Assembly (NCBI GenBank): GCA_947448625.1 | Contig: CANFOT010000009.1 | Location: forward strand, 1 to 51,907 | Direction: 5' to 3' | Source: Burkholderiaceae bacterium | GTDB lineage: Bacteria; Pseudomonadota; Gammaproteobacteria; Burkholderiales; Burkholderiaceae | DNA length: 51,907 nt | Shown here: positions 35,881-46,332 of the stretch, piece by piece | How positions within the stretch are numbered: the stretch's first letter is position 1 | Layout of the letters: every line of letters starts with the position of its first letter | Made by a program: the position numbers and the translations under genes | The notes under the pieces: generated by a model | Told to the model about the DNA's origin: nothing | Seen by the model: the letters and a program-made list of their open reading frames with translations, nothing else | Databases searched by the model: none

Positions 35881-36588
35881 TTACTGTCTATTAGCCTCGC
35901 GAACCAGGTCCTCATGAGGAATATGGCGCACATCAGAACCTTTGGCAACATAGATCACAAACTCAGCAATATTCTTGGCATGATCTCCAATGCGCTCAAT
36001 TGCTTTAGCAATTGTGAGCATATCAAGCCCAGTAGTGATCGTGTGTGGATCCTCCATCATGTACGAAATCAACTTACGCACAAACCCTCTGAATTCCTCA
36101 TCAATCTGGCGATCCTCTTGAACCACTTCGGCTGCAGCAACCGTATCCAACCTAGCGAAAGCATCAAGACTGCGACGCAAGAGAGAAATCGCCATCTGTC
36201 CGGACAAACGAATCTCAGCAACATTAATATTATGCGTAGCTCCAGCTTCAATCAGGCGCTTAGTTCTCTTGGCTACACGTTCGGCCTCATCACCAGCACG
36301 CTCTAAATTAGTAATTGCCTTAGAAACGGCCATTACTAAGCGCAAATCTCTTGCGGTAGGTTGGCGACGTGCAATCAACTCAGTACAAGCTGAGTCAATC
36401 TGAATCTCTAGATCATTCACCAGCTTTTCATTCTGGATGACAACATTGCAAGTCTCTACATCCATCTGCGTAAAGGCGCGCATTGCCGTTGAAATTTGCG
36501 ACTCAACGAGTCCGCCCATCTCTAATAAGCGACTAGATAGAGAATTTAAATCCGCATCAAATTGTGATGAAAGGTGTTTATCTGGCAT
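35881..36588 (-). CDS. phoU: Phosphate signalling protein PhoU
   Basis: Cytoplasmic helical-bundle protein of 235 residues that links PstB to PhoR and represses the Pho regulon when phosphate is ample. Two PhoU repeats show the metal-binding E/D patterns NLERAGDEAERVAKR and IERIGDHAKNIAE. The frame opens with a TTG at 36600, but ATG 36588 has GGAG six bases upstream and is preferred. It is 12 bp from pstB. Confidence 0.95.
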   Translation of the reverse strand: MPDKHLSSQFDADLNSLSSRLLEMGGLVESQISTAMRAFTQMDVETCNVVIQNEKLVNDLEIQIDSACTELIARRQPTARDLRLVMAVSKAITNLERAGDEAERVAKRTKRLIEAGATHNINVAEIRLSGQMAISLLRRSLDAFARLDTVAAAEVVQEDRQIDEEFRGFVRKLISYMMEDPHTITTGLDMLTIAKAIERIGDHAKNIAEFVIYVAKGSDVRHIPHEDLVREANRQ

Positions 36589-36600
36589 ATATTTCTCCAA

Positions 36601-37386
36601 TTAACCGAAACGGCCGGTAATGTAATCTTCTGTTTCTTTACGCTTCGGCTTGATAAAGATTTCGTCAGTCTTACCATACTCAATCAAGCTTCCAAGGTAC
36701 ATGTAGGCGGTGTAATCCGATACACGTGCCGCTTGCTGCATATTATGAGTCACGATAGCAATCGTATATTCATGCTTTAGCTCATTGATCAACTCTTCGA
36801 TCTTGCCGGTAGAGATCGGATCCAGGGCGGATGTTGGCTCATCCAGCAAAATGACGGAGGGCTTTACTGCTACCCCACGCGCAATACATAGACGTTGCTG
36901 TTGGCCGCCCGAGAGAGACAAGCCGCTTTGATTGAGCTTGTCTTTTGCCTCAGTCCACAAGGCAGCTTTATTGAGAGCCCACTCTACGCGCTCATCCATT
37001 TCGGAGCGGGAGAGCTTTTCATAGAGACGCACACCAAAAGCAATGTTCTCATAGATCGACATTGGAAAAGGTGTTGGCTTCTGAAAAACCATACCAATAC
37101 GAGAGCGCAGTAAATTAAGATCCTGCCCAGCGGCTAAGATGTTTTGGCCGTAGAAGTTAATCTCGCCTTCCGCACGTTGCCCAGGATAAAGGTCATACAT
37201 ACGGTTAAGGGTTCTGAGCAAAGTAGACTTACCGCAACCTGATGGTCCAATAAAGGCTGTTACCTTACCCTCTTCAATATCCAAATTAATATTCTTTAGA
37301 CCTTGAAAGGCGCCATAGAAAAAATTAAGATTGCGCACTTCAAGGGCATTCTTCACCGCGCTCTGAGCTGGTTGATTTGTATTCAT
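36601..37386 (-). CDS. pstB: Phosphate ABC transporter ATP-binding protein PstB
   Basis: ATPase of the high-affinity phosphate importer. Walker [10 protein letters not shown], signature [16 protein letters not shown] and Walker [14 protein letters not shown] are present. The open frame extends to 37536, far into pstA. ATG 37386 (MNTNQPAQ) gives 261 residues, the family norm, and has AAGGAG 11 bases upstream. ATG 37452, overlapping the pstA stop, is an alternative that would add a 22-residue leader. Confidence 0.93.
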   Translation of the reverse strand: MNTNQPAQSAVKNALEVRNLNFFYGAFQGLKNINLDIEEGKVTAFIGPSGCGKSTLLRTLNRMYDLYPGQRAEGEINFYGQNILAAGQDLNLLRSRIGMVFQKPTPFPMSIYENIAFGVRLYEKLSRSEMDERVEWALNKAALWTEAKDKLNQSGLSLSGGQQQRLCIARGVAVKPSVILLDEPTSALDPISTGKIEELINELKHEYTIAIVTHNMQQAARVSDYTAYMYLGSLIEYGKTDEIFIKPKRKETEDYITGRFG

Positions 37387-37448
37387 ATTGGTTTTTACTC
37401 CTTGACTATCTATTTGATTTAAGTCAAACATGGTTTTCATATTACTCA

Positions 37449-38315
37449 TCATCCCTGAACCTTCTCGCGGAAGACCACACGAGCAAGGATGTTTAGGCCG
37501 AGCACAGCAAAGGTAATTAATAAAGCTCCACCCCAAGCAAGCTCAACCCAGTTGTCATATGGGCTCATTGCAAATTGGAAAATCACTACCGGTAAGTTCG
37601 CCATGGGGGCATTCATATTGGTAGAGAAGAATTGATTGTTAAGCGCGGTAAATAGCAATGGCGCCGTTTCACCACTGACACGAGCCAAGGCCAATAAAAT
37701 ACCTGTCATCACCCCACTTTGGGCAGCTCTTAGGGTGATCATAAAGGCGACCTTCCATTTTGGTGTACCTAAGGCGTATGCAGCTTCACGCAAACTACCG
37801 GGCACTAGACGCAACATATTCTCTGTAGTGCGTACAACCACTGGAATCGCAATCAAAGCCAAAGCAATCGTGCCAGCCCAGCCAGAAAAGTGGCGGACTT
37901 GCGCAACGACGAAGGCATACACAAATAGGCCAATCACAATGGATGGTGCAGAAAGCATGATGTCAGTTACAAAGCGTGTAATCGCAGCGATACGACTGCG
38001 GTCACCATACTCAGATAAATATAGGCCAGCCAAAACGCCTATTGGAGTGCTAATCAATGTACAGCAACCCACCAACATCAAACTACCAACAATAGCGTTA
38101 GCAAGGCCACCACCATCAGAACCTGGTGCCGGTGTACTTTGAGTAAATAGCGTGATATCAAGCGCAGAGAACCCCTTGAATACCAATACACTCAAAATCC
38201 AGAGCAAAAAGATCATGCCAAGGCCCATAGCACCCATCGATAGGGCTAGGCCAATTTTATTGGCGCGTTTACGTTTGGCAAAAACAGCTGGATCAATATT
38301 AGAAATGTTGTTCAT
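37449..38315 (-). CDS. pstA: Phosphate ABC transporter permease PstA
   Basis: Inner-membrane channel subunit with six helices, 288 residues. Family segments are [33 protein letters not shown] and [21 protein letters not shown] (EAA loop). The start is chosen at ATG 38315, which overlaps the pstC stop as ATGA, indicating coupled translation; the frame is open to 38357 inside pstC. Confidence 0.95.
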   Translation of the reverse strand: MNNISNIDPAVFAKRKRANKIGLALSMGAMGLGMIFLLWILSVLVFKGFSALDITLFTQSTPAPGSDGGGLANAIVGSLMLVGCCTLISTPIGVLAGLYLSEYGDRSRIAAITRFVTDIMLSAPSIVIGLFVYAFVVAQVRHFSGWAGTIALALIAIPVVVRTTENMLRLVPGSLREAAYALGTPKWKVAFMITLRAAQSGVMTGILLALARVSGETAPLLFTALNNQFFSTNMNAPMANLPVVIFQFAMSPYDNWVELAWGGALLITFAVLGLNILARVVFREKVQG

Positions 38316-39301
38316 GTTTTTAAGCCCTGCTTCTTCTCCATATTGCTTAGCATCCATTTAGCAAATGCCAATACAACAAAGGTGATGATGAACAGCGCCA
38401 GGCCCAATGCAAATAAGGAGGATAGGTGGTTGCCTGCCTCAGCCTCGCCAAACTCGTTTGCTAAGGTGGATGCAATAGAGGTTCCAGGCGCAAACAATGA
38501 TGGAGATAAGCGATGTGCATTACCGATAACAAAGGTGACGGCCATGGTTTCACCAAGCGCCCTGCCCAGACCGAGCATCACACCACCAATCACACCAGCC
38601 TTGGTGTACGGAAGGACTACATTCTTTACCACTTCCCAGGTTGTGCAGCCGATGCCATAAGCAGATTCTTTCAGTACCGGCGGAACAATCTCAAATACAT
38701 CGCGCATTACTGATGCAATGAATGGCAAAATCATCATCGCCAAAATGAGGCCGGCACATAAAACACCAATGCCATTAAATGCACCGGAGAACAAAATACC
38801 AAGACCAGGAATTTTCCCCAGCGTTGCCGCTAAAGCTGGCTGAATATATTCAGCAAACAATGGAGCAAAAATAAACAATCCAAACATCCCGTAGATGATC
38901 GATGGCACAGCAGCAAGTAACTCCACAGCAGTACCCAGAGGCCTACGCAGGGGGCCTGGGCACAATTCAGTCAGAAATACCGCGATACCGAAGCTCAAAG
39001 GGACTGCAATCAGCAAGGCGATTAAAGAGGTAACTACGGTGCCATAGATGGCAATCAGACCACCAAATTCACCATTAATAATGTCCCACTCTTGAGTAAA
39101 GAAAAAACCAATGCCAAAGGTGCTCAAAGCGGGCCAAGCATTGCTAATCAAGGAGGCCATGATGCCAAGCAAGGCGATTAGCACAGACAAAGCAAAGAAT
39201 TGAGTAATGCCATGAAATAAAAAATCCTGAATACGCTGCAACTTAGCAATGCGAAGCGCTTGTGGCGTCGGTGCTGAGTGAGACTGGGTCGATTCAATCA
39301 T
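38312..39301 (-). CDS. pstC: Phosphate ABC transporter permease PstC
   Basis: Second channel subunit, 329 residues with six helices. Typical segments are [48 protein letters not shown] and the EAA loop [20 protein letters not shown]. It pairs with PstA. A hairpin lies in the 87 bp between it and pstS. Confidence 0.96.
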   Translation of the reverse strand: MIESTQSHSAPTPQALRIAKLQRIQDFLFHGITQFFALSVLIALLGIMASLISNAWPALSTFGIGFFFTQEWDIINGEFGGLIAIYGTVVTSLIALLIAVPLSFGIAVFLTELCPGPLRRPLGTAVELLAAVPSIIYGMFGLFIFAPLFAEYIQPALAATLGKIPGLGILFSGAFNGIGVLCAGLILAMMILPFIASVMRDVFEIVPPVLKESAYGIGCTTWEVVKNVVLPYTKAGVIGGVMLGLGRALGETMAVTFVIGNAHRLSPSLFAPGTSIASTLANEFGEAEAGNHLSSLFALGLALFIITFVVLAFAKWMLSNMEKKQGLKT

Positions 39302-39326
39302 AAATTGCGCTTATTTAAATATTGAA

Positions 39327-39351
39327 ACAGCCCCACTTTCGGTGGAGCTGT
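39327..39351 (-). terminator. Hairpin between pstS and pstC (possible partial terminator)
   Basis: On the minus strand ACAGCTCCAC and GTGGGGCTGT form a 10-bp stem with one GU pair and a short loop, then TTTCAATATTTAAAT. The T-run is imperfect, as expected of an attenuator or an RNA-stabilising hairpin that raises PstS over the membrane parts. Confidence 0.6.
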
Positions 39352-39388
39352 CTTTTAGCGATGATTAAGCTTGTTCAATCATCAAACT

Positions 39389-40411
39389 TTACTTAGTTAC
39401 AACCTTAGAAAATACATTCTTGCGGATAAATTCTGTTGTTGCGTCAGGCATTGCAACGTAATCCAAATCTTCAGCCATCTTTTTTCCATCCTTGAAAGCA
39501 AAATCAAAGAACTTGATGACTTCAGCGGCATTAGCCTTATTTTCTGGATTCTTGTACAGGAGAATAAATGAGGCGCCAGTAATTGGCCATGACTTCGCAC
39601 CAGGTGCATTGGTAATGAATGTGCCCATGCCTGGAATCTTCGACCAATCTGTACCAGCAGCTGCAGCAGCAAATGTCAAATCATCAGGAGCAACAAAATT
39701 GCCATCCTTATTCTTTAAGGAGATGTAAGTCATTTTATTTTTCTTGGCATAGGCATACTCAACGTAACCTACAGAGTTCTTTACGCGGGAAACGTTTGCA
39801 GCAACACCCTCGTTACCCTTGCCGCCCACTGATGAAGCAGCCGGCCATTTAACTGCAGCACCAGCTCCAACAGCATCTTTCCAGAGTGCGCTAGTTTTTG
39901 ACAGGTAATCAGTAAAGATTGCAGTGGTACCAGATCCATCAGCACGGTGAACAACAGTAATTGGACCGGAAGGAATCTTCACGCCAGGGTTCATGATCGC
40001 AATGCGCTTATCACCCCAATCAGAAATCACGCCTTGGAAAATATCAGCCAATGTTGGTCCGTCTAATTTCATTTCGCCAGGCTTCACACCCTCCACGTTC
40101 ATCACTGGCACTACGCCACCAATGATTGCTGGGAATTGCAATAAACCATCTTTTTCTAGTTCTTCAAATTTCACAGGAGCGTCAGAGGCGCCAAAATCAA
40201 CCGTCTTTGCTTTAATCTGCTTGATACCACCTGAAGAGCCAATAGATTGGTAGTTCAAGTTAGAGCCAGTTTTTGCTTTAAAAGCTTCAGCCCATTTTGC
40301 ATAAATTGGGTAAGGAAATGTTGCGCCAGCACCAGTCATATCGGCCGCAAAAGCAACTGGGACAATTGAAATTGCGCTAATTACTAACGCTTTTTTCAAG
40401 ATTGATTTCAT
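39389..40411 (-). CDS. pstS: Periplasmic phosphate-binding protein PstS
   Basis: Phosphate-binding protein of 340 residues. The signal peptide (LVISAISIVPVAFA) ends near residue 22. Phosphate-site motifs are GAGATFPYPIY, YQSIGSSGGI and VVHRADGSGTTAIFTDYL. First gene of pstSCAB-phoU-phoBR, downstream of a Pho box. Confidence 0.96.
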   Translation of the reverse strand: MKSILKKALVISAISIVPVAFAADMTGAGATFPYPIYAKWAEAFKAKTGSNLNYQSIGSSGGIKQIKAKTVDFGASDAPVKFEELEKDGLLQFPAIIGGVVPVMNVEGVKPGEMKLDGPTLADIFQGVISDWGDKRIAIMNPGVKIPSGPITVVHRADGSGTTAIFTDYLSKTSALWKDAVGAGAAVKWPAASSVGGKGNEGVAANVSRVKNSVGYVEYAYAKKNKMTYISLKNKDGNFVAPDDLTFAAAAAGTDWSKIPGMGTFITNAPGAKSWPITGASFILLYKNPENKANAAEVIKFFDFAFKDGKKMAEDLDYVAMPDATTEFIRKNVFSKVVTK

Positions 40412-40447
40412 GTGGATCGATCCTCAAATAAATAACGCAACATTGCG

Positions 40448-40489
40448 ATATCAGAACGATACGACGAGAGTGTGACTCTTTTATGACAT
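40448..40489 (-). promoter_or_regulatory. Predicted Pho box and -10 of the pstSCAB-phoU-phoBR operon
   Basis: On the minus strand three half-sites on an 11-bp period: ATGTCAT (40489-40483), GAGTCAC (40478-40472) and TCGTCGT (40467-40461), separated by AAAA and ACTC. A possible -10, TGATAT (40453-40448), follows after 7 bp. The pstS start is 36 bp further on. Confidence 0.72.
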
Positions 40490-40526
40490 GCTCTTTATTG
40501 GGAATTAAGCCAATAGAATCAATTGC

Positions 40527-41870
40527 TTATGTAGTTGGCACCAATCCAGCAATGCTCTTGGCAGAACTCATAGCTACATCAGAATCTTGAGCCTCGACCA
40601 TAACCCGCAGGACGGGCTCTGTACCAGAAGCGCGAATTAACACCCTGCCCGTACCTTTGAGATCATTCTCCACCTGACTGATCTTGGATTTGAGGACGTT
40701 ATCGACCTTCCAGTCATAACCGGCCTTGAATTTGATATTCAAAAGCACTTGGGGAAAGATTTTTACTGAATCTAGGAGTTGAGCCAAACTCTTTTTCGAT
40801 TGGCTCATTGCGGCTAGAACCTGTAATGCGGCAATGGTGCCGTCACCAGTTGAGTGCTGATCTAAGCAAAGTAAATGGCCTGAGCCTTCACCGCCAATAA
40901 TCCAGCCTTTTTGTTTGAGTAGTTCCAAGACATAGCGGTCGCCGACATTGGCACGCTCAAAACCAATTCCCAGGCCTTTGATGGCGTTCTCTACTGCCAA
41001 GTTCGTCATTAAGGTACCAACTACCCCACCCATTGTTTGACCCCGCTCGATGCGGTCTTTTGCAAGTACGTACAGAAGCTCGTCGCCATTGAATAATCGA
41101 CCAGAAGCATCCACCATTTGCAAGCGATCAGCATCTCCATCCAATGCAATACCGAGATCTGCACCTACCTCTTTTACTTTGGCGATTAATGCCTCAGGTG
41201 CAGTAGCGCCACAACCATCATTGATATTGCGACCATCGGGATGTACGCCTATAGAAATAACTTCGGCGCCAAGTTCGTGAAATACATGGGGAGCCGTATG
41301 GTACGCAGCACCATTTGCGCAGTCCACAACCAACTTCATACCCCTGAGATTTAACTCGCCTGGGAAAGTAGATTTACAAAACTCAATATATCGACCAGCA
41401 GCATCATCAATACGAAAAGCCTTTCCTAACTCCTTTGAGCTGACGCAACCCATAGCCTTTTCGAGCTCAGCTTCAATGGCCAACTCAAACTCATCAGTCA
41501 GCTTGCCACCTTCAGCAGAAAAAAACTTAATACCGTTATCTTGGTAAGGATTGTGCGATGCTGAAATCACAACGCCTGCTGATAAACGGAGGGCTTTAGT
41601 GAGATAAGCAACGCCTGGCGTAGGCATTGGTCCGCACAACATCACATCAACACCTGCAGCAGCAAAGCCAGCCTCTAAAGCCGCTTCCAATAAATAACCT
41701 GATACGCGCGTATCTTTACCAATCAAGATTTTGCAACGCTCACCGGGCTTTGCATTACGACTTAGCACCTTACCGGCAGCATAACCAAGGCGCGTGATGA
41801 ACTCAGGAACAATTGGAAATTGCCCGACTTCGCCGCGAATACCATCAGTACCAAAGTATTGTTTTTTCAT
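40527..41870 (-). CDS. glmM: Phosphoglucosamine mutase
   Basis: Converts glucosamine-6-phosphate to glucosamine-1-phosphate for peptidoglycan and LPS. The phosphoserine motif [13 protein letters not shown] places the active serine at S105. The metal loop is [13 protein letters not shown] and the sugar loop GGEGSGHLL. Length 447 is normal. Third gene of ftsH-folP-glmM. Confidence 0.97.
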   Translation of the reverse strand: MKKQYFGTDGIRGEVGQFPIVPEFITRLGYAAGKVLSRNAKPGERCKILIGKDTRVSGYLLEAALEAGFAAAGVDVMLCGPMPTPGVAYLTKALRLSAGVVISASHNPYQDNGIKFFSAEGGKLTDEFELAIEAELEKAMGCVSSKELGKAFRIDDAAGRYIEFCKSTFPGELNLRGMKLVVDCANGAAYHTAPHVFHELGAEVISIGVHPDGRNINDGCGATAPEALIAKVKEVGADLGIALDGDADRLQMVDASGRLFNGDELLYVLAKDRIERGQTMGGVVGTLMTNLAVENAIKGLGIGFERANVGDRYVLELLKQKGWIIGGEGSGHLLCLDQHSTGDGTIAALQVLAAMSQSKKSLAQLLDSVKIFPQVLLNIKFKAGYDWKVDNVLKSKISQVENDLKGTGRVLIRASGTEPVLRVMVEAQDSDVAMSSAKSIAGLVPTT

Positions 41871-41910
41871 GCGTTTGATTATAAAACTTGAGCGTATTTA
41901 GCCAACTTAA

Positions 41911-42780
41911 TTATTCCTGAATCGCTTCCCAGACCTTCAGGGAGTCAACCGTCTCCTGAACATCATGAACACGGATGATGCGCGCACCCCGATCAGCAGC
42001 CAGAATAGCTGCAGCAATACTTGGCGCCACTCGATCATTGGTATCCCCACCGGTTAATTTCCCCAGCATGGATTTCCGAGAAATCCCCGCTAAAACCGGA
42101 TAGCCCAATTGTGAGAACCCATCAAAATCCGCCAGCATCTTGAGATTGTGCTGAAGGCTTTTTCCAAAGCCAAATCCAGGATCAATAGCAATGCGGTTTT
42201 GAGCAACCCCCCACTCTTCCAGAAGCCTTGTACGGTCTTGTAAGAAAAGCTTAACCTCAGCAATCACGTCCTGATAGTTAGGATCAAATTGCATGGTCTG
42301 TGGATCGCGTTGCATATGCATTAATACAATGCCGCACTGCTTTTCTTTATCTAGATCACTTTCCAGGATTGCATCCATTGCGCCTTCTTGACGTAAGGCC
42401 CAAATATCATTCACACAATCCACGCCAGCCTTGAGCGCTTGGCGCATAGTCTCGGCCTTATAGGTATCAATCGATAACGCCACACCACAATCTTTGAGCG
42501 CCTCAATGACTGGTAGCACACGATCCAACTCTTCCTGAAGAGAAACGGGCTCAGCACCAGGGCGAGTGGACTCACCACCGATATCAATCATGTCTACACC
42601 GTTAGCAATCATCAGTTCGGCCTGGGCTATTGCATCGCCCGGCGCTCTGAACTTGCCACCATCAGAAAAGGAATCTGGTGTGGCATTCAGAATACCCATG
42701 ACCAATGGTGACTTGCGTTTGCTAAAGTCAAAAAGAAAACGCCCGCAACGCCATGTTGCGGGCAGAGTTTGATTGCTCAC
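41911..42780 (-). CDS. folP: Dihydropteroate synthase
   Basis: TIM-barrel enzyme that joins p-aminobenzoate to the pterin pyrophosphate in folate synthesis; the target of sulfonamides. Signatures are VMGILNATPDSFSDGG (27-42), MIDIGGESTRPGA and IDPGFGFGKSLQHN. The N-terminal CGRF segment (residues 12-15) is conserved in Burkholderiales FolP, supporting GTG 42780 as start. No clear ribosome site precedes the GTG. A perfect terminator-like hairpin lies inside codons 6-17. Confidence 0.95.
   Translation of the reverse strand: MSNQTLPATWRCGRFLFDFSKRKSPLVMGILNATPDSFSDGGKFRAPGDAIAQAELMIANGVDMIDIGGESTRPGAEPVSLQEELDRVLPVIEALKDCGVALSIDTYKAETMRQALKAGVDCVNDIWALRQEGAMDAILESDLDKEKQCGIVLMHMQRDPQTMQFDPNYQDVIAEVKLFLQDRTRLLEEWGVAQNRIAIDPGFGFGKSLQHNLKMLADFDGFSQLGYPVLAGISRKSMLGKLTGGDTNDRVAPSIAAAILAADRGARIIRVHDVQETVDSLKVWEAIQE
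42730..42763 (-). terminator. Rho-independent terminator inside the 5' end of folP
   Basis: On the minus strand GCCCGCAAC and GTTGCGGGC form a perfect 9-bp GC-rich stem around ATGGC, followed by GTTTTCTTTTT. It starts 40 bp after the ftsH stop, but within folP codons 6-17. Confidence 0.75.
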
Positions 42781-42802
42781 TTAAATATTAATTAAGAAAT
42801 AA

Positions 42803-44680
42803 TTAAGCGGTCGCTGGAGCGGCACCCGCAGCAGGGCCTGGTGTACCAGCGGAGTTACCAAACTGGGTTGCTGGTGGCGGCTTAGGAGCGCGTGGTGGGC
42901 GACCTTCCATGATGTCGGTAATTTGCTCGGCATCAATTGTTTCCCACTCAAGCAAAGCAGCGACCATAGCCTCTACCTTGTCTCGATTTTGCTCCAGAAT
43001 CGATCTCGCCAATGCGTATTGACTATCTACCAGCGCCCGAATCTCTGCATCCACTTTTTGTTGGGTCAACTCAGAAACGGTCTTAGTGCTATTGCGTCCA
43101 AAAATACTTTCAGACTCCGTATCCACATAAACCATTGTGCCCAGGCTATCACTCATGCCGTATCGAGTGACCATATCGCGAGCCATTTTGGTAGCGCGCT
43201 CAAAGTCATTCGAGGCGCCAGTACTCATGGAATGCAGAAACACTTCTTCAGCGGCTCGGCCACCAAACAAAATGGCAAGCTCCTCCATCATTCGATCTTT
43301 ATACAAGTTCACACGATCAAACTCTGGTAATTGCCACGTGACACCGAGAGCCATACCACGCGGCATGATGGTGACCTTGTGCACTGGATCTGCTTTAGGC
43401 AAGACCTTAGCAACCACTGCGTGGCCAGACTCGTGATACGCCGTATTACGGCGCTCTTCTTCGCGCATGACTGCAGACTTGCGCTCAGGACCCATATAGA
43501 TCTTATCTTTTGCATCTTCGAAGTCTTTCATATCCACAGCGCGTTTATTACGACGCGCTGCAAACAATGCAGACTCGTTTACTAAGTTTGCTAAATCTGC
43601 ACCAGAAAAACCTGGAGTGCCACGCGCTAATACAGCCGCATCCACATCTGGATCAATCGGAACTTTACGCATATGCACTTGCAAGATTTGCTCGCGACCA
43701 CGGATGTCTGGCAAGCCAACATGAACCTGGCGATCGAAGCGACCAGGGCGCAACAATGCTTTATCCAATACATCAGAACGGTTGGTTGCAGCAACGACGA
43801 TCACGCCGCTATTGCTTTCAAAACCATCCATCTCTACCAGCATTTGATTGAGAGTTTGCTCGCGCTCATCATTGCCGCCACCCATACCAGCACCACGATG
43901 GCGACCAACCGCATCAATCTCATCAATGAAGATGATGCAAGGTGAATTTTTCTTGGCGTTCTCAAACATATCACGCACGCGTGATGCACCAACACCAACA
44001 AACATCTCCACGAAATCTGAACCAGAAATTGAGAAAAATGGAACTTTTGCTTCGCCTGCAATCGCACGCGCCAGCAAGGTCTTACCAGTTCCAGGAGGGC
44101 CTACCAGCAAGACGCCATGTGGAATTCGGCCACCAAGCTTTTGAAACTTTTGCGGATCTTTCAAGAAGTCGACGATTTCAAATACTTCCTCTTTGGCTTC
44201 ATCGCAACCCGCAACATCAGCAAAAGTAACAGTATTGCTATTCTCATCAATCAGACGCGCTTTGGATTTACCAAAAGAGAATGCCCCGCCCTTACCGCCG
44301 CCTTGCATCTGGCGCATCATAAAGAACCAGAAACCAATAATTAATAAAGTAGGCCCAAGGTAATACAAAGCAGAAACCAACATGTTTGGTTCATCATCTG
44401 CCTTACCAGTTACTTGAACTCCAAACTTCATGAGATCGCCAACCATCCAAATATCCCCTGGAGAGATGATGGAATATTTGTTGCCGTCATTAGGAGTGAC
44501 TTGCAGTGTGCGACCTTGCACATCAACTCGCTTGACTTTGCCTGCTTTGGCATCGTCCATGAATTGAGAATACGTGACCTGAGTCTGCTCTTTTGGCTTA
44601 TCAAACTGCTTAAAGACAGTGAAGAGCACTAGACCCACAATGAGCCACACACCGATTTTTTGCAACATATTGCTATTCAA
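42803..44680 (-). CDS. ftsH: ATP-dependent zinc metalloprotease FtsH
   Basis: Membrane-anchored AAA+ protease of 625 residues for quality control and LpxC or sigma-factor turnover. Two helices (about 9-24 and 103-122) flank a periplasmic domain. Walker A GPPGTGKT is at 194-201, Walker [12 protein letters not shown] near 249-259, and the zinc site HESGH at 416-420. The start is TTG 44680 (MNSNMLQK), matching the N-terminus of Burkholderia FtsH; ATG 44668 is the alternative. Confidence 0.96.
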   Translation of the reverse strand: MNSNMLQKIGVWLIVGLVLFTVFKQFDKPKEQTQVTYSQFMDDAKAGKVKRVDVQGRTLQVTPNDGNKYSIISPGDIWMVGDLMKFGVQVTGKADDEPNMLVSALYYLGPTLLIIGFWFFMMRQMQGGGKGGAFSFGKSKARLIDENSNTVTFADVAGCDEAKEEVFEIVDFLKDPQKFQKLGGRIPHGVLLVGPPGTGKTLLARAIAGEAKVPFFSISGSDFVEMFVGVGASRVRDMFENAKKNSPCIIFIDEIDAVGRHRGAGMGGGNDEREQTLNQMLVEMDGFESNSGVIVVAATNRSDVLDKALLRPGRFDRQVHVGLPDIRGREQILQVHMRKVPIDPDVDAAVLARGTPGFSGADLANLVNESALFAARRNKRAVDMKDFEDAKDKIYMGPERKSAVMREEERRNTAYHESGHAVVAKVLPKADPVHKVTIMPRGMALGVTWQLPEFDRVNLYKDRMMEELAILFGGRAAEEVFLHSMSTGASNDFERATKMARDMVTRYGMSDSLGTMVYVDTESESIFGRNSTKTVSELTQQKVDAEIRALVDSQYALARSILEQNRDKVEAMVAALLEWETIDAEQITDIMEGRPPRAPKPPPATQFGNSAGTPGPAAGAAPATA

Positions 44681-44787
44681 AAGGAGACCTTTGCCGGATT
44701 AATCCGGGAGTTAAAGCGGATTGCTATACCTAAGTATTTGATTCTACTACCAGCCTTTTTCAAGGGTTGGAAGCAGGTTTATTTAAT

Positions 44788-44810
44788 AAACCCCCTACTC
44801 TTGGGGGTTA
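44788..44810 (-). terminator. Hairpin at the end of rlmE
   Basis: On the minus strand AACCCCC and GGGGGTT form a 7-bp stem around AAGAGTA, followed by TATTAAAT. It overlaps the rlmE stop codon. The T-run is poor, so it may only weaken read-through into ftsH. Confidence 0.4.
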
Positions 44811-45482
44811 TTTAGGTGGTTTCAGGTCGCGTCCAAGTAAAAAGATTTCCGAGGACTTTGCCCTGGAGGCTTTTGGCTTTCTGGAGGCCACCGTTTTAAA
44901 GACCTTTTTAAAAGATTCCACAATTTGGCTGTAGCCACTACCGTTGAAGCACTTAATCAGAAGCGCCCCCTCTGGCTTGAGATGTTGAACTGAGAAATCC
45001 AATGCAATTTCCGCTAAGAATGCCATTCGGGCTGCATCTGCCACACCCACCCCAGACAGATTGGGGGCCATGTCTGACATAACCAAATCCACTTTGCCAG
45101 CAGAATCTGCCGGCAAAAGCGCCTCAAGCGCCTTTAAACCCTCATCTTCACGGAAGTCGCCCTGAATAAAGGAAACATCTGCAATATCTTCCATCGGGAG
45201 GATATCAATCGCGATAATGGTTCCATCAGGCTTACCAGATTCAATATTGGGATTGTTTTTACCGAGTTCCGTGAGGCGATTACGGGCGTACTGAGACCAG
45301 CTCCCAGGAGCGCTCCCAAGATCCACAATCGTCATACCTGCTTTGATCAGTCGGTCTTGCTCATCTATCTCGCTCAGCTTATAGACGGCTCGCGCACGAT
45401 AACCCTCTTTTTGGGCCATCTTTACATATGGATCATTTAGATGATCCTGCAACCAACTTTTATTAAATTTATTCTTTGCCAC
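44808..45482 (-). CDS. rlmE: 23S rRNA 2'-O-methyltransferase RlmE (FtsJ)
   Basis: SAM-dependent methyltransferase of 224 residues acting on U2552 of 23S rRNA. Motif [15 protein letters not shown] is near residues 53-66, followed by [10 protein letters not shown] and the catalytic K-D-K-E residues (KCFNGSGY region). It is divergent from yhbY and upstream of ftsH, the usual proteobacterial order. Confidence 0.95.
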   Translation of the reverse strand: MAKNKFNKSWLQDHLNDPYVKMAQKEGYRARAVYKLSEIDEQDRLIKAGMTIVDLGSAPGSWSQYARNRLTELGKNNPNIESGKPDGTIIAIDILPMEDIADVSFIQGDFREDEGLKALEALLPADSAGKVDLVMSDMAPNLSGVGVADAARMAFLAEIALDFSVQHLKPEGALLIKCFNGSGYSQIVESFKKVFKTVASRKPKASRAKSSEIFLLGRDLKPPK

Positions 45483-45620
45483 AACTTACCCACTTTCGGC
45501 GTCTATTTTCCTTGTTTATGCCCTACAAGGCAAAAGGAATCGACTGAAAACATCTTAATTTCAATCTATATGGGGCTAAAAGCCCTGTTTTACAAGCCCT
45601 AATGCTCTATCATCGAGTCC

Positions 45621-46247
45621 ATGACTGTACTTACCATTACCCCCGCACAACGCAAATCCCTCAAAGCTGACGCCCATGGACTTAGTCCAGTTGTCATGAT
45701 TGGTGGCGACGGCCTGACCCCCGCTGTCATTAAAGAGGCTAAGTTGGCCATATCTCATCATGGCCTGATCAAAATTCGCGTCTTTGGTGATGATCGTGAA
45801 GCGCGTATTGCCATTTATGACGAGCTTTGTGAAAAGCTAAATGCGGCTCCGGTTCAGCACATTGGAAAATTATTAGTGCTTTGGAAGCCAATTGATATTG
45901 TTGATGCAGCCCTAGCTAATTTAGGTAGATCTAGCAAGCAAACTAAAAAGTCACTACAGGCCCCTCGCACTAAGCGCCAACCTAATCGAGTGGTATCAAA
46001 AGCTGGTGTTCGTACCAGCACTTCTGAGAGATCAGATCGACGCTCTGCTGCTAGTAAGTCTCCATTTGAAAGAGTGGCTGCAGTTAAAAGCGCCACTCCA
46101 AAGAAACGGGTTCTGCGTGCTGATGCCGCTGAGTCCAAAATTGGCTGGTCATCACCGGGCTACCGCAAAGCTGCTGCAGCACCTGCACCAATCAAGAAAC
46201 GCAAAGTGCGGATGAGTAGCACCAAGAAGAAGTCATTGGGCTCATAA
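45621..46247 (+). CDS. yhbY: YhbY-type RNA-binding protein with long basic tail
   Basis: CRM-domain RNA-binding protein linked to 50S assembly. Residues 1-98 are the complete domain (LSPVVMIGGDGLTPAVIKEAKLAI, HHGLIKIRVFGDDREAR, GKLLVLWKP). The tail, residues 99-208, is disordered and rich in Lys, Arg, Ser and Ala (KKRVLRADAAESK, KKRKVRMSSTKKK). E. coli YhbY has about 97 residues, so the tail doubles its size. It is divergent from rlmE. Confidence 0.9.
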   Translation: MTVLTITPAQRKSLKADAHGLSPVVMIGGDGLTPAVIKEAKLAISHHGLIKIRVFGDDREARIAIYDELCEKLNAAPVQHIGKLLVLWKPIDIVDAALANLGRSSKQTKKSLQAPRTKRQPNRVVSKAGVRTSTSERSDRRSAASKSPFERVAAVKSATPKKRVLRADAAESKIGWSSPGYRKAAAAPAPIKKRKVRMSSTKKKSLGS

Positions 46248-46283
46248 CGCATAGAGTATTGAAAAGCGCCCCACGAAATAAAG

Positions 46284-46313
46284 AACGCCGTTAATCGGCG
46301 TTTTTTATTTTTT
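46284..46313 (+). terminator. Rho-independent terminator of yhbY
   Basis: AACGCCG and CGGCGTT stem around TTAAT, then TTTTATTTTTTT. It lies 36 bp after the yhbY stop and faces the DUF4149 gene from the other strand. Confidence 0.9.
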
Positions 46314-46332
46314 TCTATTTATTTTTTACTAA

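Noticed and set aside
37387..37536. N-terminal extension of PstB to 37536
   Set aside because: It would overlap pstA extensively and is unlike any PstB; 261 residues from 37386 is the family norm.
43137..44344. Long open frames antisense to ftsH (also antisense to scoB, relA, pstA and pstS)
   Set aside because: Codon-shadow frames with no ribosome sites and no recognisable protein features.
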